Shown: in pieces, positions 12,101-24,119 of the stretch
Numbering within the stretch: position 1 is the first letter of the stretch
Layout of the letters: every line of letters begins with the position of its first letter
Made by a program: the position numbers and the translations under genes
Assembly: GCA_010909165.1 (NCBI GenBank)
Contig: MU008206.1
Coordinates: 62,001 to 126,000 of the forward strand
Reading direction: 5' to 3'
Origin: Anthoceros angustus
Taxonomy: Eukaryota; Streptophyta; Anthocerotopsida; Anthocerotales; Anthocerotaceae
DNA: 64,000 bases
The notes under the pieces: generated by a model
Databases searched by the model: none
The model's input: only the letters and a program-made list of their open reading frames with translations
Told to the model about the DNA's origin: nothing

Positions 12101-14150
12101 ATGTGAAATCATGCTGCTGAACCTAGCACTATGTACCTATGCTAGTCTACTCCTTGTATTTTAGATGAGAAGATGCGAGAAAACTATGATTGGGCACGCT
12201 ACGTAGAAGCCACAAAACTCTATGGCTTCTCAGTTGTGTGCTCAACATATTCCTCGCACCTGCATCTCACATAGGAGTTAGAAGTACAGCAAATTCCTAC
12301 TCTAATTCCGCTGCACAAAGCTGGCTACTTGGGTTGCAGATCCGTGAAGATGCCGAGGCGCAGAGCTGGCTGGCAATCTCGTTCCCGTGCTTCAAGGAAC
12401 GTTGAGTTCTCTCACCAGGCTCCAAGGCCACAACTGGTGGCTGGACGTGTTCCTGCAACAACAAACAACACAACACGTGTGAGAAACAGCCAGCCCCTGC
12501 CCTCATCATCATCAGCGAGATTTAATCCAAGACTACCCACCGTGCGTGGCGACATGAACATATCCACCCACAGAGATCTCCTCGCCACAGACCTGAAGAC
12601 ACTCTCGAGCATCTCGAGCCTTTCCATTTTGTAGCAACTGCTGCAAGCTGCGGATGAAGTTCTGGCTAATTGGGCTCAAGGAGGAAATTGCTCAATTGAG
12701 CTCGCGGGTGGAAAACTTCGTTTGATATGCAAACCCTATGCAAGCAATTCGAGACACTTCGGCTGGATTCATCGAAGGGCGAAACTCCTTTACAACATCC
12801 CAAGCGGTGCAAGCTTCCCTCCGGTGATTCACATTGCAAAAGTGGGAGCTTTGAAGAGTCGCGAATACTAATAGCGACATAATCTGTCACGAGGGATGAA
12901 TTGTGTCGATTGAGCGGGCAAGAAAAGTAAACCTTCAGGGACACGCGATGAAACCTAGATAGGTGCCTGGACAGGCTTAGCAAAAATTCGATTGCACGAT
13001 CTTTGGACATCTGTTGAAAAATTCGCATCACATGGACCCGGCTACAACTAGATGCAGGCGGGTGCCACGATTACGAGCGACCATTGTAAACACGGGTGTG
13101 GGCGACCGCAGAAACTTCTCTGAAGCTGAAAATCTTCTTTTGCCACGGTTAATTCCGGTTGATGGGACCGGTCTTTGGAATTTTACGCGTCTTTACTTGA
13201 CAGACGGTAGCCCGGCGACGACTTGGATGGTTACCGCCCATCGTGATTTCTTGAGATGGTCTCCATCACCGCAGCCCGACCATTATGCAAATTGTGTGAG
13301 AACGAGATCGCAAGGGGGTGACTTTCCGACCATCGAGCCTGAGATCCTCGAAGCAGGCGTGGGGAAATGAAGCGTAACGTGAGCACAAGGAAACCGAAGG
13401 ACGAAACTTACCCTCCTGCTTGTCCGACCTACGCCTGACCCGCTTGCTACAAGAATTCGCACGCCGCCTCCATAGCCGCCTAGCACGCCTTTTTCTCCCC
13501 CTGCCCCGTGCACACACAAAATTCCTCTTAGGAACACAGTCTGAACAAGCTCATATGGCTGGCACAAGCCCTACTCCCTCCATGTCAAATGGGGCCCTCC
13601 ACAACAATCAATCAAGGCAGTTCCGAGGCCAGCTTGTTGGATATTTGGGCTTAGACATGGCTGGCCTCCTCTTTGGCGGCGGTGTCCCGCCACCACTTCC
13701 CTCCCATCCTCCTTCCGCCGCGGCGAGTTCTTCATCAGCGCCTCGCTCGGGAGGCGTCGGCCTCACCTCGAGACCCCTGGCGTAGTTCGGTTCTTAATCC
13801 CCCGCATCGCCCCTAAGGGAAATTTTGGATTTGAGCTCCACCCGGCGGGTAAAGTGGCGCAATCCATTGCACCCGTGTCGGGTGGTAGGGAAATCCGCTG
13901 GGTCAGGCGGGACTTGGCGCTCAAAACCCTTACCTTCTGGCCAACCCTCACTGCACTCGGGCAGCGGCACCCAGCAACCTCAGCCCGGCAGGCATCGGGC
14001 GGGGCCGGCGGCCCAGCCTTTGCAGGAGGTCTCGGGAATCTTGCCCTGGCACAGGAGGACGGGACAACATCGTGCACTCCCATGCACCAACCCACCTACA
14101 CACGCGGAATTGAAGGTGCAGAGACCGATTCAATGGGCGGTATCCTATGT
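12101..14150 (+). other. Copia leader region, no clear gene
   Basis: About 2 kb between the primer site and the first certain gag similarity, much longer than a usual copia leader. A phrase near 13195-13260 ('ATTWMVTAHRDFL' in translation) resembles a copia protease motif but lies before gag, so rearranged or nested copia DNA may be present. A 13555-13785 frame ('MAGTSPTPSMSNGA...') could be a gag start. Otherwise nothing is recognised. Confidence 0.35.
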
Positions 14151-14269
14151 GGAGTGTCCGCATGAGGCCTCTTGAAGCTCGACATGTGTGGGACGTGGTG
14201 TGTGGGAGCACTCCTCTAATGCCGATCGGTATGATCGGACAAATGGACACACTCTAATAATGTTGCCCG

Positions 14270-14960
14270 AGCTCTCCTCCATAGCCCAATTTGGCGGCGT
14301 TCTTGTACGGACATTGCTTACCTCACAAGTGCTGAGGAAATGTGGAAAAAGCTCGGTGGACACTTATGGCGTGAAGAACATGGTCACCATGTGTTACATG
14401 CAGTGGAAATTCATTCTCTCTTCGCATGCGTGAAGGTGATAAGGCAGCTACATTTGTAGGCAAGTTCAGACGGCTCGGTCACAATTCATTTCCCGTACCA
14501 TGGGTGAGCTTGATCTTTGACTTTTAACAAGCCTTCCACCCGACTATCAACCCTTTGTGTCTAGTTACCAAGCCACTCTTAGGGATCTTGGTAGAGCCTT
14601 AGCGGGGACAACGACTCGGCCTCATGAGGTAATAAGCTCTTTACCAAGAAGAACAAACCCGACAAGGAACACATACCTTCGAACCAAACCGACAAGGTGC
14701 TATTTTCCAAATCTAAGCAATCTGACAAAGGACCTCGTTCTCCACGATTTGGCGGTGCCAAGGATAACAAATCTAGCTCTACAAAGCGTCTTTGGATCTT
14801 GTAATTGGTGCGGTGCCAGACCCTTTGGAGCAGTCTGCGTGAAGAAATCTGGAGAACCTAAAAGGCCGAGAAGACTGCTAAACAGGCTGAGGCCCATACT
14901 GTCTCCAAGGATAAACCTTCTCAGGCTAGCTCTTCACAACGACAACCTGTGGTAATGACA
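14270..14960 (+). pseudogene. Copia gag remnant
   Basis: The translated stretch around 14325-14470, pieced across frames, reads like the copia gag (UBN2) block: 'EEMWKKLG', 'YGVKNMVTMCYMQ', then a 'REGDKAATFVGKFRRLG' type segment. A run rich in Lys, Ser and Pro follows and could be the zinc-knuckle tail, though no CCHC box is intact. At least three frameshifts or stops occur, so no Gag is made. Confidence 0.55.
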
Positions 14961-15379
14961 ACATGCCTTCGCTTCCACACATGGTGACTCTTGGTATCTC
15001 GACTCGGAGCCACCACACATACGCCACAATCGTTCTCTGTTGAGCAACTTTGTTCCCCTTTACACAGGCGTGTCTTTGGGGATGAGCTTACGGAAGCAGT
15101 GCGAAGATTTTGGCTCCTGCTCTACTTTCAGACAGTGATGGAAGCTTCTCCAACTCAACAACGTGCTTTTGTCACTGACATGGCCAAGCACCTTCGGTTA
15201 GTCGACTCATGAAATTACGTCGTTTCGAGCTTACCTTCACCTCTGCTTTGGTCTTGCTTTCTCGACGGGTTCTCAGTTAATATTGGCTCGAGGTATTCTT
15301 GAGGATGACAGTACAGTTAGACATCTGCTGCGTTCGATAAGAGTGTTCGGATAGCTGAAAAATCACAAGCTTCACTAGC

Positions 15380-15960
15380 TCAATTGTGGCATGCTCGTCT
15401 AGGTCACGCTGAGACAAGCTCATAAAAATGTCAAATCTTGAGTGCTATCGTGAACCCTTACCTAGGTGTTTTAAGGAGCTTCCCCTTTGCGAGTCTTGTG
15501 TCCTGGCTAAACAAAAGGAGCTTCCTTTCCCCAACACTCCAACTTTCAGAACCAGCCATGTCCTTGATCTTGTGCATGCCGACATATCTGGCAAGATTCA
15601 TGTTTCGTCCTTGGGTGGATCTCTTTATTAGTTGACCATCACTAACGACTACAGCCGTTACTCCTGGACGTATCCATTGAAGAAGAAGTTCGATACTTTT
15701 TCTTTCTTCCGGGAATGGCTGACCATGATTCAACGACAAACAGGGGGTTACCTTAAGTGCCTTCGCTCAGCAATGAGTGCAATTTTGTGAACTCTCGGTT
15801 TGATGAGTACCTCTCCACAAGGCATCACAGGCGCTTAGTATACCCTACACTCGGCGAATGGCGTTGCGAGGCCTTAATCTTTCAGACTTTATTAAATATG
15901 ACTCGGGGTATGCTAGCTTGGTGCCTTCACAAATCATCTTTTGAGGTACGTGTTCTGACT
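15380..15960 (+). pseudogene. Copia GAG-pre-integrase and integrase start
   Basis: A His/Cys zinc motif is visible ('LWHARLGH', then 'LCESCVLAKQKELPF' about 40 residues later), followed by the start of the integrase core: 'VLDLVHADISGKI' with the first catalytic Asp, then 'TITNDYSRYSWTYPLK'. A stop codon interrupts near 15631, and the later 'NGVAERKN'-type block is not readable. Inactive relic. Confidence 0.7.
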
Positions 15961-16026
15961 ACCTACATCTGAATCGCCTCCTCCTCGCCTGTTGATCGAA
16001 CTCCTTTCGAGTTCTTTGGCAAAGGA

Positions 16027-19000
16027 AGCCTAGCCTCGCTCCACTTACGTGTCTTGGTTCTCCGACGTATGCTTACATACATGAGGAACAACGAAAAGCT
16101 TGAGGGCGGGGCCACGACCCCTTATTTTTGTGGGCTATGGTGAAATCAAAGCATATAAGCTTTATGACCGGTTTCACGAACTTCTCTTTTTGCCGAGGCG
16201 TTACCTTCAAGGAGATCACCGACCCTCAATGCCTTTGCTCCATTTTTGGATTACACTCACATGTTTTTGATGATTCTCCTTGGATTTTCCACAAGATGCC
16301 GTGTATGAATTGCCAGTGATTGTTCTCCCAATACACATTTCCTGCTAGCCCTTGAGGTGGATCACGGCATCTACAGCGATCCAGCGGCCAGTGTTTCAGA
16401 ATCGAACCGTGACAAATTTCACGGTAGTCGACAAACTCCACAAAGATTGCACAATCACCTCGGCCGTTTTCAGCCATCTCGACCGAGTCCACGGCATTTG
16501 CAGCAAAGTAGTGTACTTCGGCTCACTGCGCTCCTTCCGTTTGAAGAAGCTCGTGAGGATTTAGAGCGGCGGATGTAGCTATAAGAATCGGATTGAGACG
16601 ATCTGATCCACTGCTGATGATGAAGACGTGCCTAGTCGCGAGGGCTCCGTAAGTAGTGCACGACCCATTACCTACACAACCAACAGAGGAAGAGCGTAGA
16701 TACCCTACCCGTTCCGTCCTTCTAGAGAAAATTGGCAATATAAACCATATGAGCGAGGAGGACTTTAGAGCGACCTCGTTACATGATCCTGGTGAAGTCT
16801 TTTCATCCAGCACTTCTCATCCAGCTGAACCTCGCACATATAAAGAGGCAATCACAGGGAAGGATAAGCATCATTGGATTCCATCAATCCGAGGATGAAT
16901 ATGATTCTTTGATAAAAAATGAAACATGGGAACTACATCCTTACTGCTGGAAGGAAAACCGTGGCTGCAAGTGGGTATTCAAGCACAAATTAAATGCACA
17001 AGGAGAGATAGCACGTTACAAATCACGTTTGGTAGCTCGTGGCTTCTCTCAAGTTGCGGTGTTGATTTCAATGAGACTTTCAGCCACATTGTGAAGGCGC
17101 AATCCATCGATGATGTTGGCCCTTCTTTGCGGCCGTGATTGGGATCTTGAGCAGATGGACGTGTCAAGCTGCACTGTATGGAGAGTTAGAAGAAGACATC
17201 TATATGGATCAGCCCGAGGGCTTTGTGGATCTGAGCACGGTGGGTGCGCAAGCTCAAGAAGACTCTCTACGGGCTTAAGCGGGCGCGAGTGGTATAAATG
17301 CATTGATAAATACCTCAAATCCATTGGCTTTGTCGAATCGGTGGCCAATGTGTATATGTATACCAAAGGAGGCCACATTGTGATCTTGGCTCTATATGTC
17401 GGGCGCCATTTAACTAATAATCGAGAACTTGGAATGGGTCAAGAGTATGCTACACAAGCGTTCGACATGAAAGACAGGTCGACTCACATTTGTCCTTGGT
17501 GTTCGACATGCGTGTGCCAGGAAAACCGTATCTTGATTCTTCATCAAACCAAGTATGTGAATGAGACACCATTAAGCCTAGCCTCGCTCCACTTACGTGT
17601 CTTGGTTCTCCAAAGATATGCTTACATACATGAGGAACAACGAAAAGCTTGAGGAGGGGCACGACCCCTTATTTTTGTGGGCTATGGTAAGGAAATCAAA
17701 GCATATAAGCTTTATGACCCGGTTTCACGAACTCTTTTGTGAGCGTTACCTTCAAGGAGATCACCATCAACCGCCACCGCTCCATTTTTGGTTCGCTCAC
17801 ATGACTGCTTTTTGATGATTCTCCTTCGGATTTTCCACAAGATGCCGTGTATGAATTGCCAGCAGTTGTTCTCCCAATACCTGTTTCCGCTGCTAGCCCT
17901 TCAGGGGGTGGATCACAGCATCTACAATGATCAGCAGTGTTTCTAATCGCAGCAAATTTCATGGAGTCAAGAACTCCACAAAGGTCTGCACAATCACCTC
18001 AGCAGCCCGTTTTTCAGCCATCTCAGCCACAGAGTCCACAGCATTTGCAGCAAAGTAGTGTACTTCGACTCACCTCGCCTCGCTCCTTTACGTTTTGAAG
18101 AAGCTCGTGAGGATTTAGAGCCAGATGTAGCTATAGAATCGATCTGAGGTCGATCCACCCCGATGATGAAGACGTGCCTAGTGCGTAACCTGCGGATCAG
18201 AGTGCACGACCCATTACCTACACAACCAACAGAGGAAGAACGAGATACCCTACCCGTTCCGTCCTTCTAGAGAAAATTGGCAATATAAACCATATGAGCG
18301 AGGACTTTAGAGCGACCTTGTTACCGTCTCGAAGTCTTTTCATCCAAGACTTCTCATCCAGTAACCTCGCACATATAAAGAGGCAATCATGTGGAAGGAT
18401 AAGCATCATTGGATTCCATCAATCCGAGGATGAATATGACTCTTTGATAAAAATGAGACATGGGAACTCATCTTACACTGGAAGGAAAACCGTGAGTCGC
18501 AAGTGGGTATTCAAGCACAAATTAAATGCACAAGGAGAGATAGCACGTTACAAATCACGCTTTGGTAGCTCGTGGCTTCTCTCAAGTTGTGTGTTGATTT
18601 CAACGAGACTTTCAGCCGCTAGAAGACGCAATCCATCAAGATGATGTTGGCCCTTCCGCGCCGTGATTGGGATCTTGAACAGATGGACGTGTCAACTGCT
18701 TTTCTGTATGGAGAGTTAGAAGAAGACATCTATATGGATCAGCCCGAGGGCTTTGTGGACCCTGAGCACCCGGACTGGGTCTGCAAGCTCAAGAAGACTC
18801 TCTACGGGCTTAAGCAAAGCGCAAGGGAGTGGTATAAATGCATTGATAAATACCTCAAATCCATTGGCTTTGTCCAGAATCCAGCTGACGCCAATGTGTA
18901 TATGTATACCAAAGGAGGCCACATTGTGATCTTGGCTCTATATGTCGACGACGCCATTTTAGCTTCTAATAATCGAGAACTTCTGGAATGGGTCAAGAGT

Positions 19001-19127
19001 ATGCTACACAAGCGTTCGACATGAAAGACATAGTCACTCACATTTGTCCTTGGTGTTCGACAGCGTGATGTGGAAAACCGTATCTTGATTCTTCATCAAA
19101 CCAAGTATGTGAATGAGACACTTGCCG
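16027..19127 (+). repeat. 1.55-kb tandem duplication within copia pol
   Basis: Copy 1 (about 16027-17577) and copy 2 (17578-19127) are head-to-tail. Matching points such as 'cctagcctcgctccac' (16029 and 17579) and 'accaagtatgtgaatgagaca' (about 17548 and 19098) are 1,550 bases apart. The junction shares a few bases ('aagcctag') with the upstream edge, as expected for microhomology-mediated or slipped duplication. Copies differ mainly by short indels. Copy 1 has lost the reverse-transcriptase YVDD ('LYVGRHL'); copy 2 keeps it ('LYVDDAILASNN'). Confidence 0.92.
16820..17560 (+). pseudogene. Copia reverse transcriptase, first (damaged) copy
   Basis: Recognisable pieces are '[21 protein letters not shown]', 'LVARGFSQ', 'WDLEQMDVS' and 'CIDKYLKSIGFV'. 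The active-site YVDD has been altered to YVGR and the frame is broken at least three times. It lies upstream of, and is a direct repeat of, the better copy at 18380-19130. Confidence 0.8.
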
Positions 19128-19130
19128 CTT
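18380..19130 (+). pseudogene. Copia reverse transcriptase, second copy
   Basis: The 127-codon frame 18641-19024 covers 'QMDVSTAFLYGELEEDIYMDQPEG', 'LKKTLYGLKQSAREW' and the active-site 'YVDDAILASNN'. This is the palm of a copia reverse transcriptase. Upstream, '[19 protein letters not shown]' is in another frame, so the protein is not continuous. Confidence 0.88.
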
Positions 19131-19229
19131 CAACCTAGCGGATACGAGCCGATTAGTACAATTTTGCGAGCACGATGGGTCGAAGCTATCTATAGAGCAA
19201 TCTCCACAAGATGATGAGGAAAAAAGCAG

Positions 19230-19915
19230 CTATGAGCCGGTCCCTTACCGTCATGCGGTTGGATGTTTGAACTACATAGCATCTTTGGACACGTAGGATA
19301 TTACACGCCGTGAGCTCCGTTTCACAATATTTAGAGAACCGGGGGGATCATTGGATGGTACATTAGCGCATCCTTCGCTATTTAAAGGGCACATCCACTT
19401 ATGGGTTATGCTACAATGGAGCTGAGGATTCTAATATCATTCAAGGGTATGCTGATGCTGATTGGGCAACAGATCCGGACCAGCGTAGGAGTATCTCAGC
19501 TTATTGTTTTCTCCTTTCCGGCGCTGCGGTCAATTGGAGCTCAAAGAAGCAAGCCTCCGTAGCACTCTCCTCCACCGAAGCGGAGTATAAGGCTCTCACC
19601 GATTCAGCTAAGGAAGCCGAGTGGGAGCGGACTTTCCTCTCTGGCTTGAACTTTGCACAACCCGCTCCAACGACTATTTATTGTGATAATATGTCCACTA
19701 TTGCGCTTGTTGGGAATCCTCGGTTTCATGCCCGCACCAAGCATATCGAGATTGACATCACTTTGTTCGTCAACTGGGAGCAAGGTGATTCATATTGATT
19801 ATATACCCACGGAGCTAAATACCGCCGATATTCTTACGAAAGCTTACCTACCAACAAGCATTGTTTTCATTTGGAGTCCTTGGCTTGGTGGATTACACTT
19901 CCTCCTTGCCTAGTT
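19230..19915 (+). pseudogene. Copia RNase H and pol C-terminus
   Basis: In one frame the stretch 19495-19760 gives 'FLLSGAAVNWSSKKQASVA', then 'LSSTEAEYKALTDSAKEAEW' and a 'CDNMSTIALVGNPRFHARTKHIEI' type ending. These are the RNase H DEDD residues and tail of copia pol. The segment before (19230-19480) and the final 'NTADILTKAYLPTS' part are in other frames. The stop is followed by 'ttaaggggg', a polypurine tract, just before the 3' LTR at 19972. Confidence 0.8.
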
Positions 19916-19971
19916 CCACATAACTTTAACTTGGCTATGGGATAATTCTAACCCACGTGGTTAAGGGGGTG

Positions 19972-20151
19972 TGTTAAACTGATAACCACATTTGCTGGTT
20001 ACTTAAGTTAGGGTTAGGTTAGCTTTATATGAACAGTTATTTATTCATTGTATTTAAGCAACACTTTACACTTAATTGATTAATGTTCTTTTGTGCAACT
20101 TGTGTGTCTCTCGCTCACCGCTCTAGCCAGCTAGTCTCTCTATTTTTCTCA
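19972..20151 (+). repeat. 3' LTR of copia element
   Basis: A 180-bp direct copy of 11913-12088, preceded by the purine run 'aagggggtg'. Ends TG...CA are intact. Confidence 0.93.
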
Positions 20152-21016
20152 ACGTTGCTGTATGGGGGCCTTGGGAAGCTTAAGATGTGGCCGCGCCCCC
20201 TGTGAGGCCAGCTCTGTTTTAAGGGCCTCCTCGTGCACTGCAGCTCACTTTTATAAGTCACCCAAGGGTTAGAAAAGTAACTACCATTCTATCCTGCCCT
20301 TGGATGTGCCACGTGGCCCCTTTCCACCATTGATGTTAGTTTCCTAATTTCCTTATACTAAAATACCAATTTCCCTATTTTTCTAATTTCTAATTACTGA
20401 AAATTAGCCTCTAATTTCTTAATTACCTATTTTGGCCTATTTATCTAGTCCACTAAAAGACTCTATATATAGCAAGCCCATCCTGCCTAAAACATAAGCT
20501 ACCTTCCTTAGCAACCTATCTCCCACAGGTAGGACACCTCCTACCATGGTAGGCGTTTTCCTCTTCTCCTACCACGGTAGGAGTTACCTCATCTGGCAGG
20601 ATACCTTCCTACCCTCTCCTACCATGGTAGGAGCTATTCCTACACCGGTAGGTGATCAAAACACTAAAGGTGGTCATTCTCCTCTGGTGGTAGGATCTCT
20701 CCTACCCTCTCCTACCACGGTAGGAGTTTTCCTGGCCTGTGGTAGGACACCCACGCCACTCATGTAGGTTACATTTTCTCCTCACCGAGGTCGTTTTGAC
20801 CCGCTTTCTTTTCCCCGCATATCCTTTCTACCTTCCCGACATGGTCCTACAACTCCCGCTCAAAAAGGAGCAAAAAATTTCCTTGCATGTCTTCACCAAA
20901 CCATTTCTAGCAAAAGAGCGTGGGCCTGTTTCAAAACGAACTCGTTTAAGCTAGTTGCCCAAACTTTTGCGTTCCACAGGGAGACTTTTCTTTAGAGGAG
21001 GACAGGCATAAATGCT
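20152..21016 (+). other. Interior of A/B element: TATA promoter-like DNA and palindromes
   Basis: No gene. The stretch contains 'cacgtggc' near 20310, an AT-rich run, and a clear TATA-like 'ctatatatagc' at about 20463-20474 on the plus strand. Next come at least six 'cctaccayggtagg' palindromes (20530-20760). It ends in the purine-rich 'tagaggaggaca' next to repeat B. The mirror layout of palindromes then purine tract then LTR-like repeat is also seen at 8345-7930 on the other strand, so this is the plus-oriented partner of the same element family. Confidence 0.5.
20530..20760. repeat. Second cluster of 'cctacc-ryggtagg' palindromes
   Basis: Six or more copies with AT, CG or CC centres, spaced 20-50 bp. 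Perfect examples are 'cctaccatggtagg' and 'tcctaccacggtagga' (one central mismatch). Both strands encode Thr-Met/Val-Val-Gly peptides because of the symmetry. Confidence 0.8.
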
Positions 21017-21961
21017 TGTCAACCCAATAGGGGTGTGTTGACTAGCTAGATAGGAATGTTGACAAGAGCCATTAAGGCTCACATAGGTGAAGTTTGCTAG
21101 AATAGAATTTTACCCAAGATGCTTCAATGTCAGAACTTAAAGTGTGACAGTAGGATACACTAAAATAAGGAGTGAGGCAATGAGGCACACAGAGGAAGGC
21201 CAGGGAGGTTACAGGAGTGACCTCCTATAAAAGGAGGGGGGCTTGTGAAGTAAAATTATCGTGTCTTGCACTCCCATCCTCATGAGTCCTTCGCTTTGTG
21301 TGCGTGGAATTTCAGTGTTTACTGCAAGCCAATGCACCAGATCCGTAGAGAGGGAGAACGCGATGGTCGAAAAGAAGTGAGGGCTTGCTCTGGTGCGCCT
21401 CATGTACCGCCTTCCCTGTGAATGGTTGTCGGCACCATTTTGCTTTGAGTGTGTGGCGATGCTCAAGGAACTCTCGGCTTGAGGGTAGACTACAGGAAAG
21501 ACTCCTCGGAGGTTCTCAAGAAACCGTACAAACCAGACAGCAACTGCCCAAGGAAGAACTCAATATCCTGGATGGACCCTGTGCACAGTCAAGGCACAGC
21601 GAGTTGGAATTAATGAGCCAGCAATCGGTGTTAGAGTAGGAGATCATGGAGGAAGGAAGGTTAGATGAGTAGAGAAGAAGAGGGCGTTGTTGATTAAGAG
21701 AGTTGGAAGGAGAATTAGAGTGTAGGAAAATCGGAAGGCCACAGGCAGAGCCTAAGGGACGAATCCCAAATCTGCAGTAAGAGGGTGCTCCCTGTGTGTG
21801 GTCTTGGGAGTAGGGACGAAATTGTGGTGTGGGTCAGGGGGTCCCTGAGCGCCCGTGATAGACCCCTTGCTGCTAAGACATGACCTGCAATTGTGTGGTG
21901 TCGTTGTAGGTCGAGGATTTGTGAATTTACGAAGCAGTGCAGCCGGTGTAGCTGCTGTAGA
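21017..21961 (+). repeat. LTR-like repeat B, left part
   Basis: Reverse complement of most of repeat A (7930 back to about 7041), starting 'tgtcaacccaat'. The minus frame 21209-21466 matches the plus frame at 7500-7760 in repeat A ('SIATHSKQN', 'AFSLSTDL'). It is cut at 21961 by the CACTA element; the remainder resumes at 33333. Confidence 0.85.
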
Positions 21962-22084
21962 CACTACTAAAAACCAGGTGGGTATGTCACGTTTTTTTGT
22001 AACATATATCCATCCTATTGTTACATTATAATGTCCTTTGTAATTCGCTGTCGTCGTGCACCGAGCCACGAAAACGCCATATAA

Positions 22085-23340
22085 TTAAATTGTTAGAAGG
22101 CGATCTGCTGTACGCTTTTGGTTCGGGGCGGTGGTTGGGCCCGGGCCAGGACTGTGGTTTGGGCGGGATTGGTTTTGCCCGCTCGACATGAAGGCGTCGC
22201 ACACATTTATGTGCACAAGCCACATTCACGCGCCCGCACGCCACCCCCGATGATGCGGGCGGACTGTGGACCGTGGATGCCCCTTTGTGGATGCTACACA
22301 TCACCTTTCGATTTCCCCCCAAGGTGTTCGGCTTCTCGACAAGTGTCATTTCGGCATAGGGTATTGCCAGCCTGCCACCTATTTTTCGCCCATCCGTATA
22401 CCTGCCGTATGTATCGTGAAAACATCTTGACGTATTTGTATGTATGAGGATTGTATGGACGAGGCTTGTATGTACTGTTCTGCATAGTTGGCATACACCA
22501 TCTCCAATAAAAGCATTAATTCCAGAGCATTTGTATATCGTTGTATCATGTATCATGGCCAGCAGTGAAGGCCAATGCACCATAAGTCATATGCATATGG
22601 CTATCTAATCGTACTCGCGAGCGGGATATTTGACGGCTTTGTCGCTCCGGATGCGTTTGCGGCCTTTGGCCTTTTCCGTTCGCGACCTTCTACACAATAT
22701 CGGTTTTACAAGCTGTCATCTTTGTGCATGATCCCGGCTTTGCGATGGAGGGTTCTCTCGACATGCATACACCAACACACCAAACACCGACGATGATGCA
22801 TCATACCGAAACAAGAAAGTGACAACATCAAGACCAATCTTACACAAGAAACCGATGACCCGCTTGCTTTCTCGGTGACGCCTTCCTTCGCTGCCCCGGC
22901 CCTTGTTATCGTGATTTCCATATGTGGGGCCACCCCTTTCGTCGGCAATTTTTCTTCCTTGCGGTTTTGGGTCGTCACTGACCTCGGTTCTTCCTGGAAT
23001 TGTGCAATTTCATCGTCAAAGTCACTCCCATCATCAACCGACCTACCTCCATCTCCTGCGCCGTCTTCCTCATGACCCTCCTCTTCTTCAGTCTCGGCTT
23101 CCCCTGCGTTCTCGTCCTCCTCGTCCTCTTCCCATTGTCCTCTTCCTCATCCTCTTCTTCCCTTCTCTTTCCCCTTCTTGCCCATCTTCCCCGTCCGCAT
23201 CCCCATTCTCGTCATCGTCATTGTCGTCATCGGATCGTGCTTCGTCACTTGACATTTGGTCCTCAAACACGCCATTACCTCCTACTTCATCCTCCTCCCG
23301 CTATCATCGTCACCTTCATCCGCCACATGTTCCCGGTCCG
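22085..23340 (-). other. CACTA left interior, no clear gene
   Basis: Minus-strand frames here are short. An Asp/Glu/Gly-rich frame (23088-23270) lies directly after the 23345-23767 frame in the same direction and may be its acidic tail in another frame. The plus-strand Pro/Ser-rich frames opposite (22924-23446) are its antisense shadow. Confidence 0.4.
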
Positions 23341-23344
23341 ATCC

Positions 23345-23767
23345 TCAGATATCCTGTCGAAGTTTGGCAAGTGCCCATTTCCTTCCTTCCTCCTTCTTAG
23401 CTTTGCAGCGAAATCCTTCCACCGACCCTCCACCCCTTGCACATGATTCGGTTATGTTTTTCATAGGACGGAGAGCCCCAAATTCAAGCTCCTCAGTCGT
23501 TGGATCCCTCCCATGCTTCTGCTGGAACTTGTAGATCCATCCCTTCTTCCCACAACTGGCAGCATCATAGGCCTCGCCATCCGCCTTCTTGAGTCTTGCC
23601 TTTGCAGCTAGTTGAGCTTTGGAGGGCAAGAAGTTGCCATGTTGTCGAAGTTCAACCCGTGCCCATGTAAGCACCTCTTGCCATACCTTGTCATCCGCCA
23701 TGGGTGGCTTGAATTTTGAGGACTGTTCCCGCACTGCTTTTCCTCTAAGGCACAAGCCTTGGTTCAT
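23345..23767 (-). CDS. CACTA accessory protein, partial
   Basis: A 140-codon frame with 'KVWQEVLTWARVE', 'AYDAASCGKKGWIYKF' and 'KHGRDPTTEELEFG'. The layout of a helical basic segment followed by a short 'phrase with D-P-x-x-E' resembles the second (non-catalytic) ORF of plant CACTA elements, which binds subterminal repeats. That identity is inferred from composition and location between the CACTA ends, on the same strand as the transposase. It could instead be a captured host fragment. Moderate length and an intact frame suggest it was recently coding. Confidence 0.4.
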   Translation of the reverse strand: MNQGLCLRGKAVREQSSKFKPPMADDKVWQEVLTWARVELRQHGNFLPSKAQLAAKARLKKADGEAYDAASCGKKGWIYKFQQKHGRDPTTEELEFGALRPMKNITESCARGGGSVEGFRCKAKKEEGRKWALAKLRQDI

Positions 23768-24119
23768 ACATACCGCTGGTTCCGACTCCTTGTATGTTGG
23801 CTAAAAATGGGCAGCCCGCCCTTCACTCAAGTCCGAAGGCGTGCTGACATCTTCGCATAATGTCTTCCTCCTTGACTTTGACAACTCGCTCCACCTACCT
23901 AGTATCTCGTTGGTAGCCTTTGTCCGAATGAGTTCCAAAAATTCCTTGTGTCTTGGTCGCTAAGCCCCGAATAGCAACTCATTCACCTTGCCAACGCCTC
24001 CCGCCTCCTTCCACTTCCTCATCCCGTGAGGTTGCGTTGCCACGGGTGCCATGGGTGGGCCACCGCCTCTCGAACCCACAACATTCCATGTTTTCTCACC
24101 AAACACTGAGTAGGCGATG

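Larger units (their letters stand above)
11913..20151 (+). mobile_element. Ty1/copia LTR retrotransposon, degenerate
   Basis: Two direct LTRs of about 176-180 bp (11913-12088 and 19972-20151), both starting 'tgttaa' and ending 'ttttctca', bound an 8.2-kb element. The primer-binding site 'tggtatcagagc' (12089-12100) matches the initiator-Met tRNA site usual in plant copia elements. The flanks are 'gcgtt' and 'acgtt', a 5-bp target duplication with one mismatch. Gag and pol are in copia order (gag, integrase, reverse transcriptase, RNase H) but frames are broken throughout, and the reverse-transcriptase section is tandemly duplicated. It is inserted in the interior of the A/B inverted element, so it is younger than that element. 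Confidence 0.93.

Noticed and set aside
22924-23446. Pro/Ser/Leu-rich plus frames in the CACTA element
   Set aside because: Antisense of the acidic minus-strand coding stretch; no domain.
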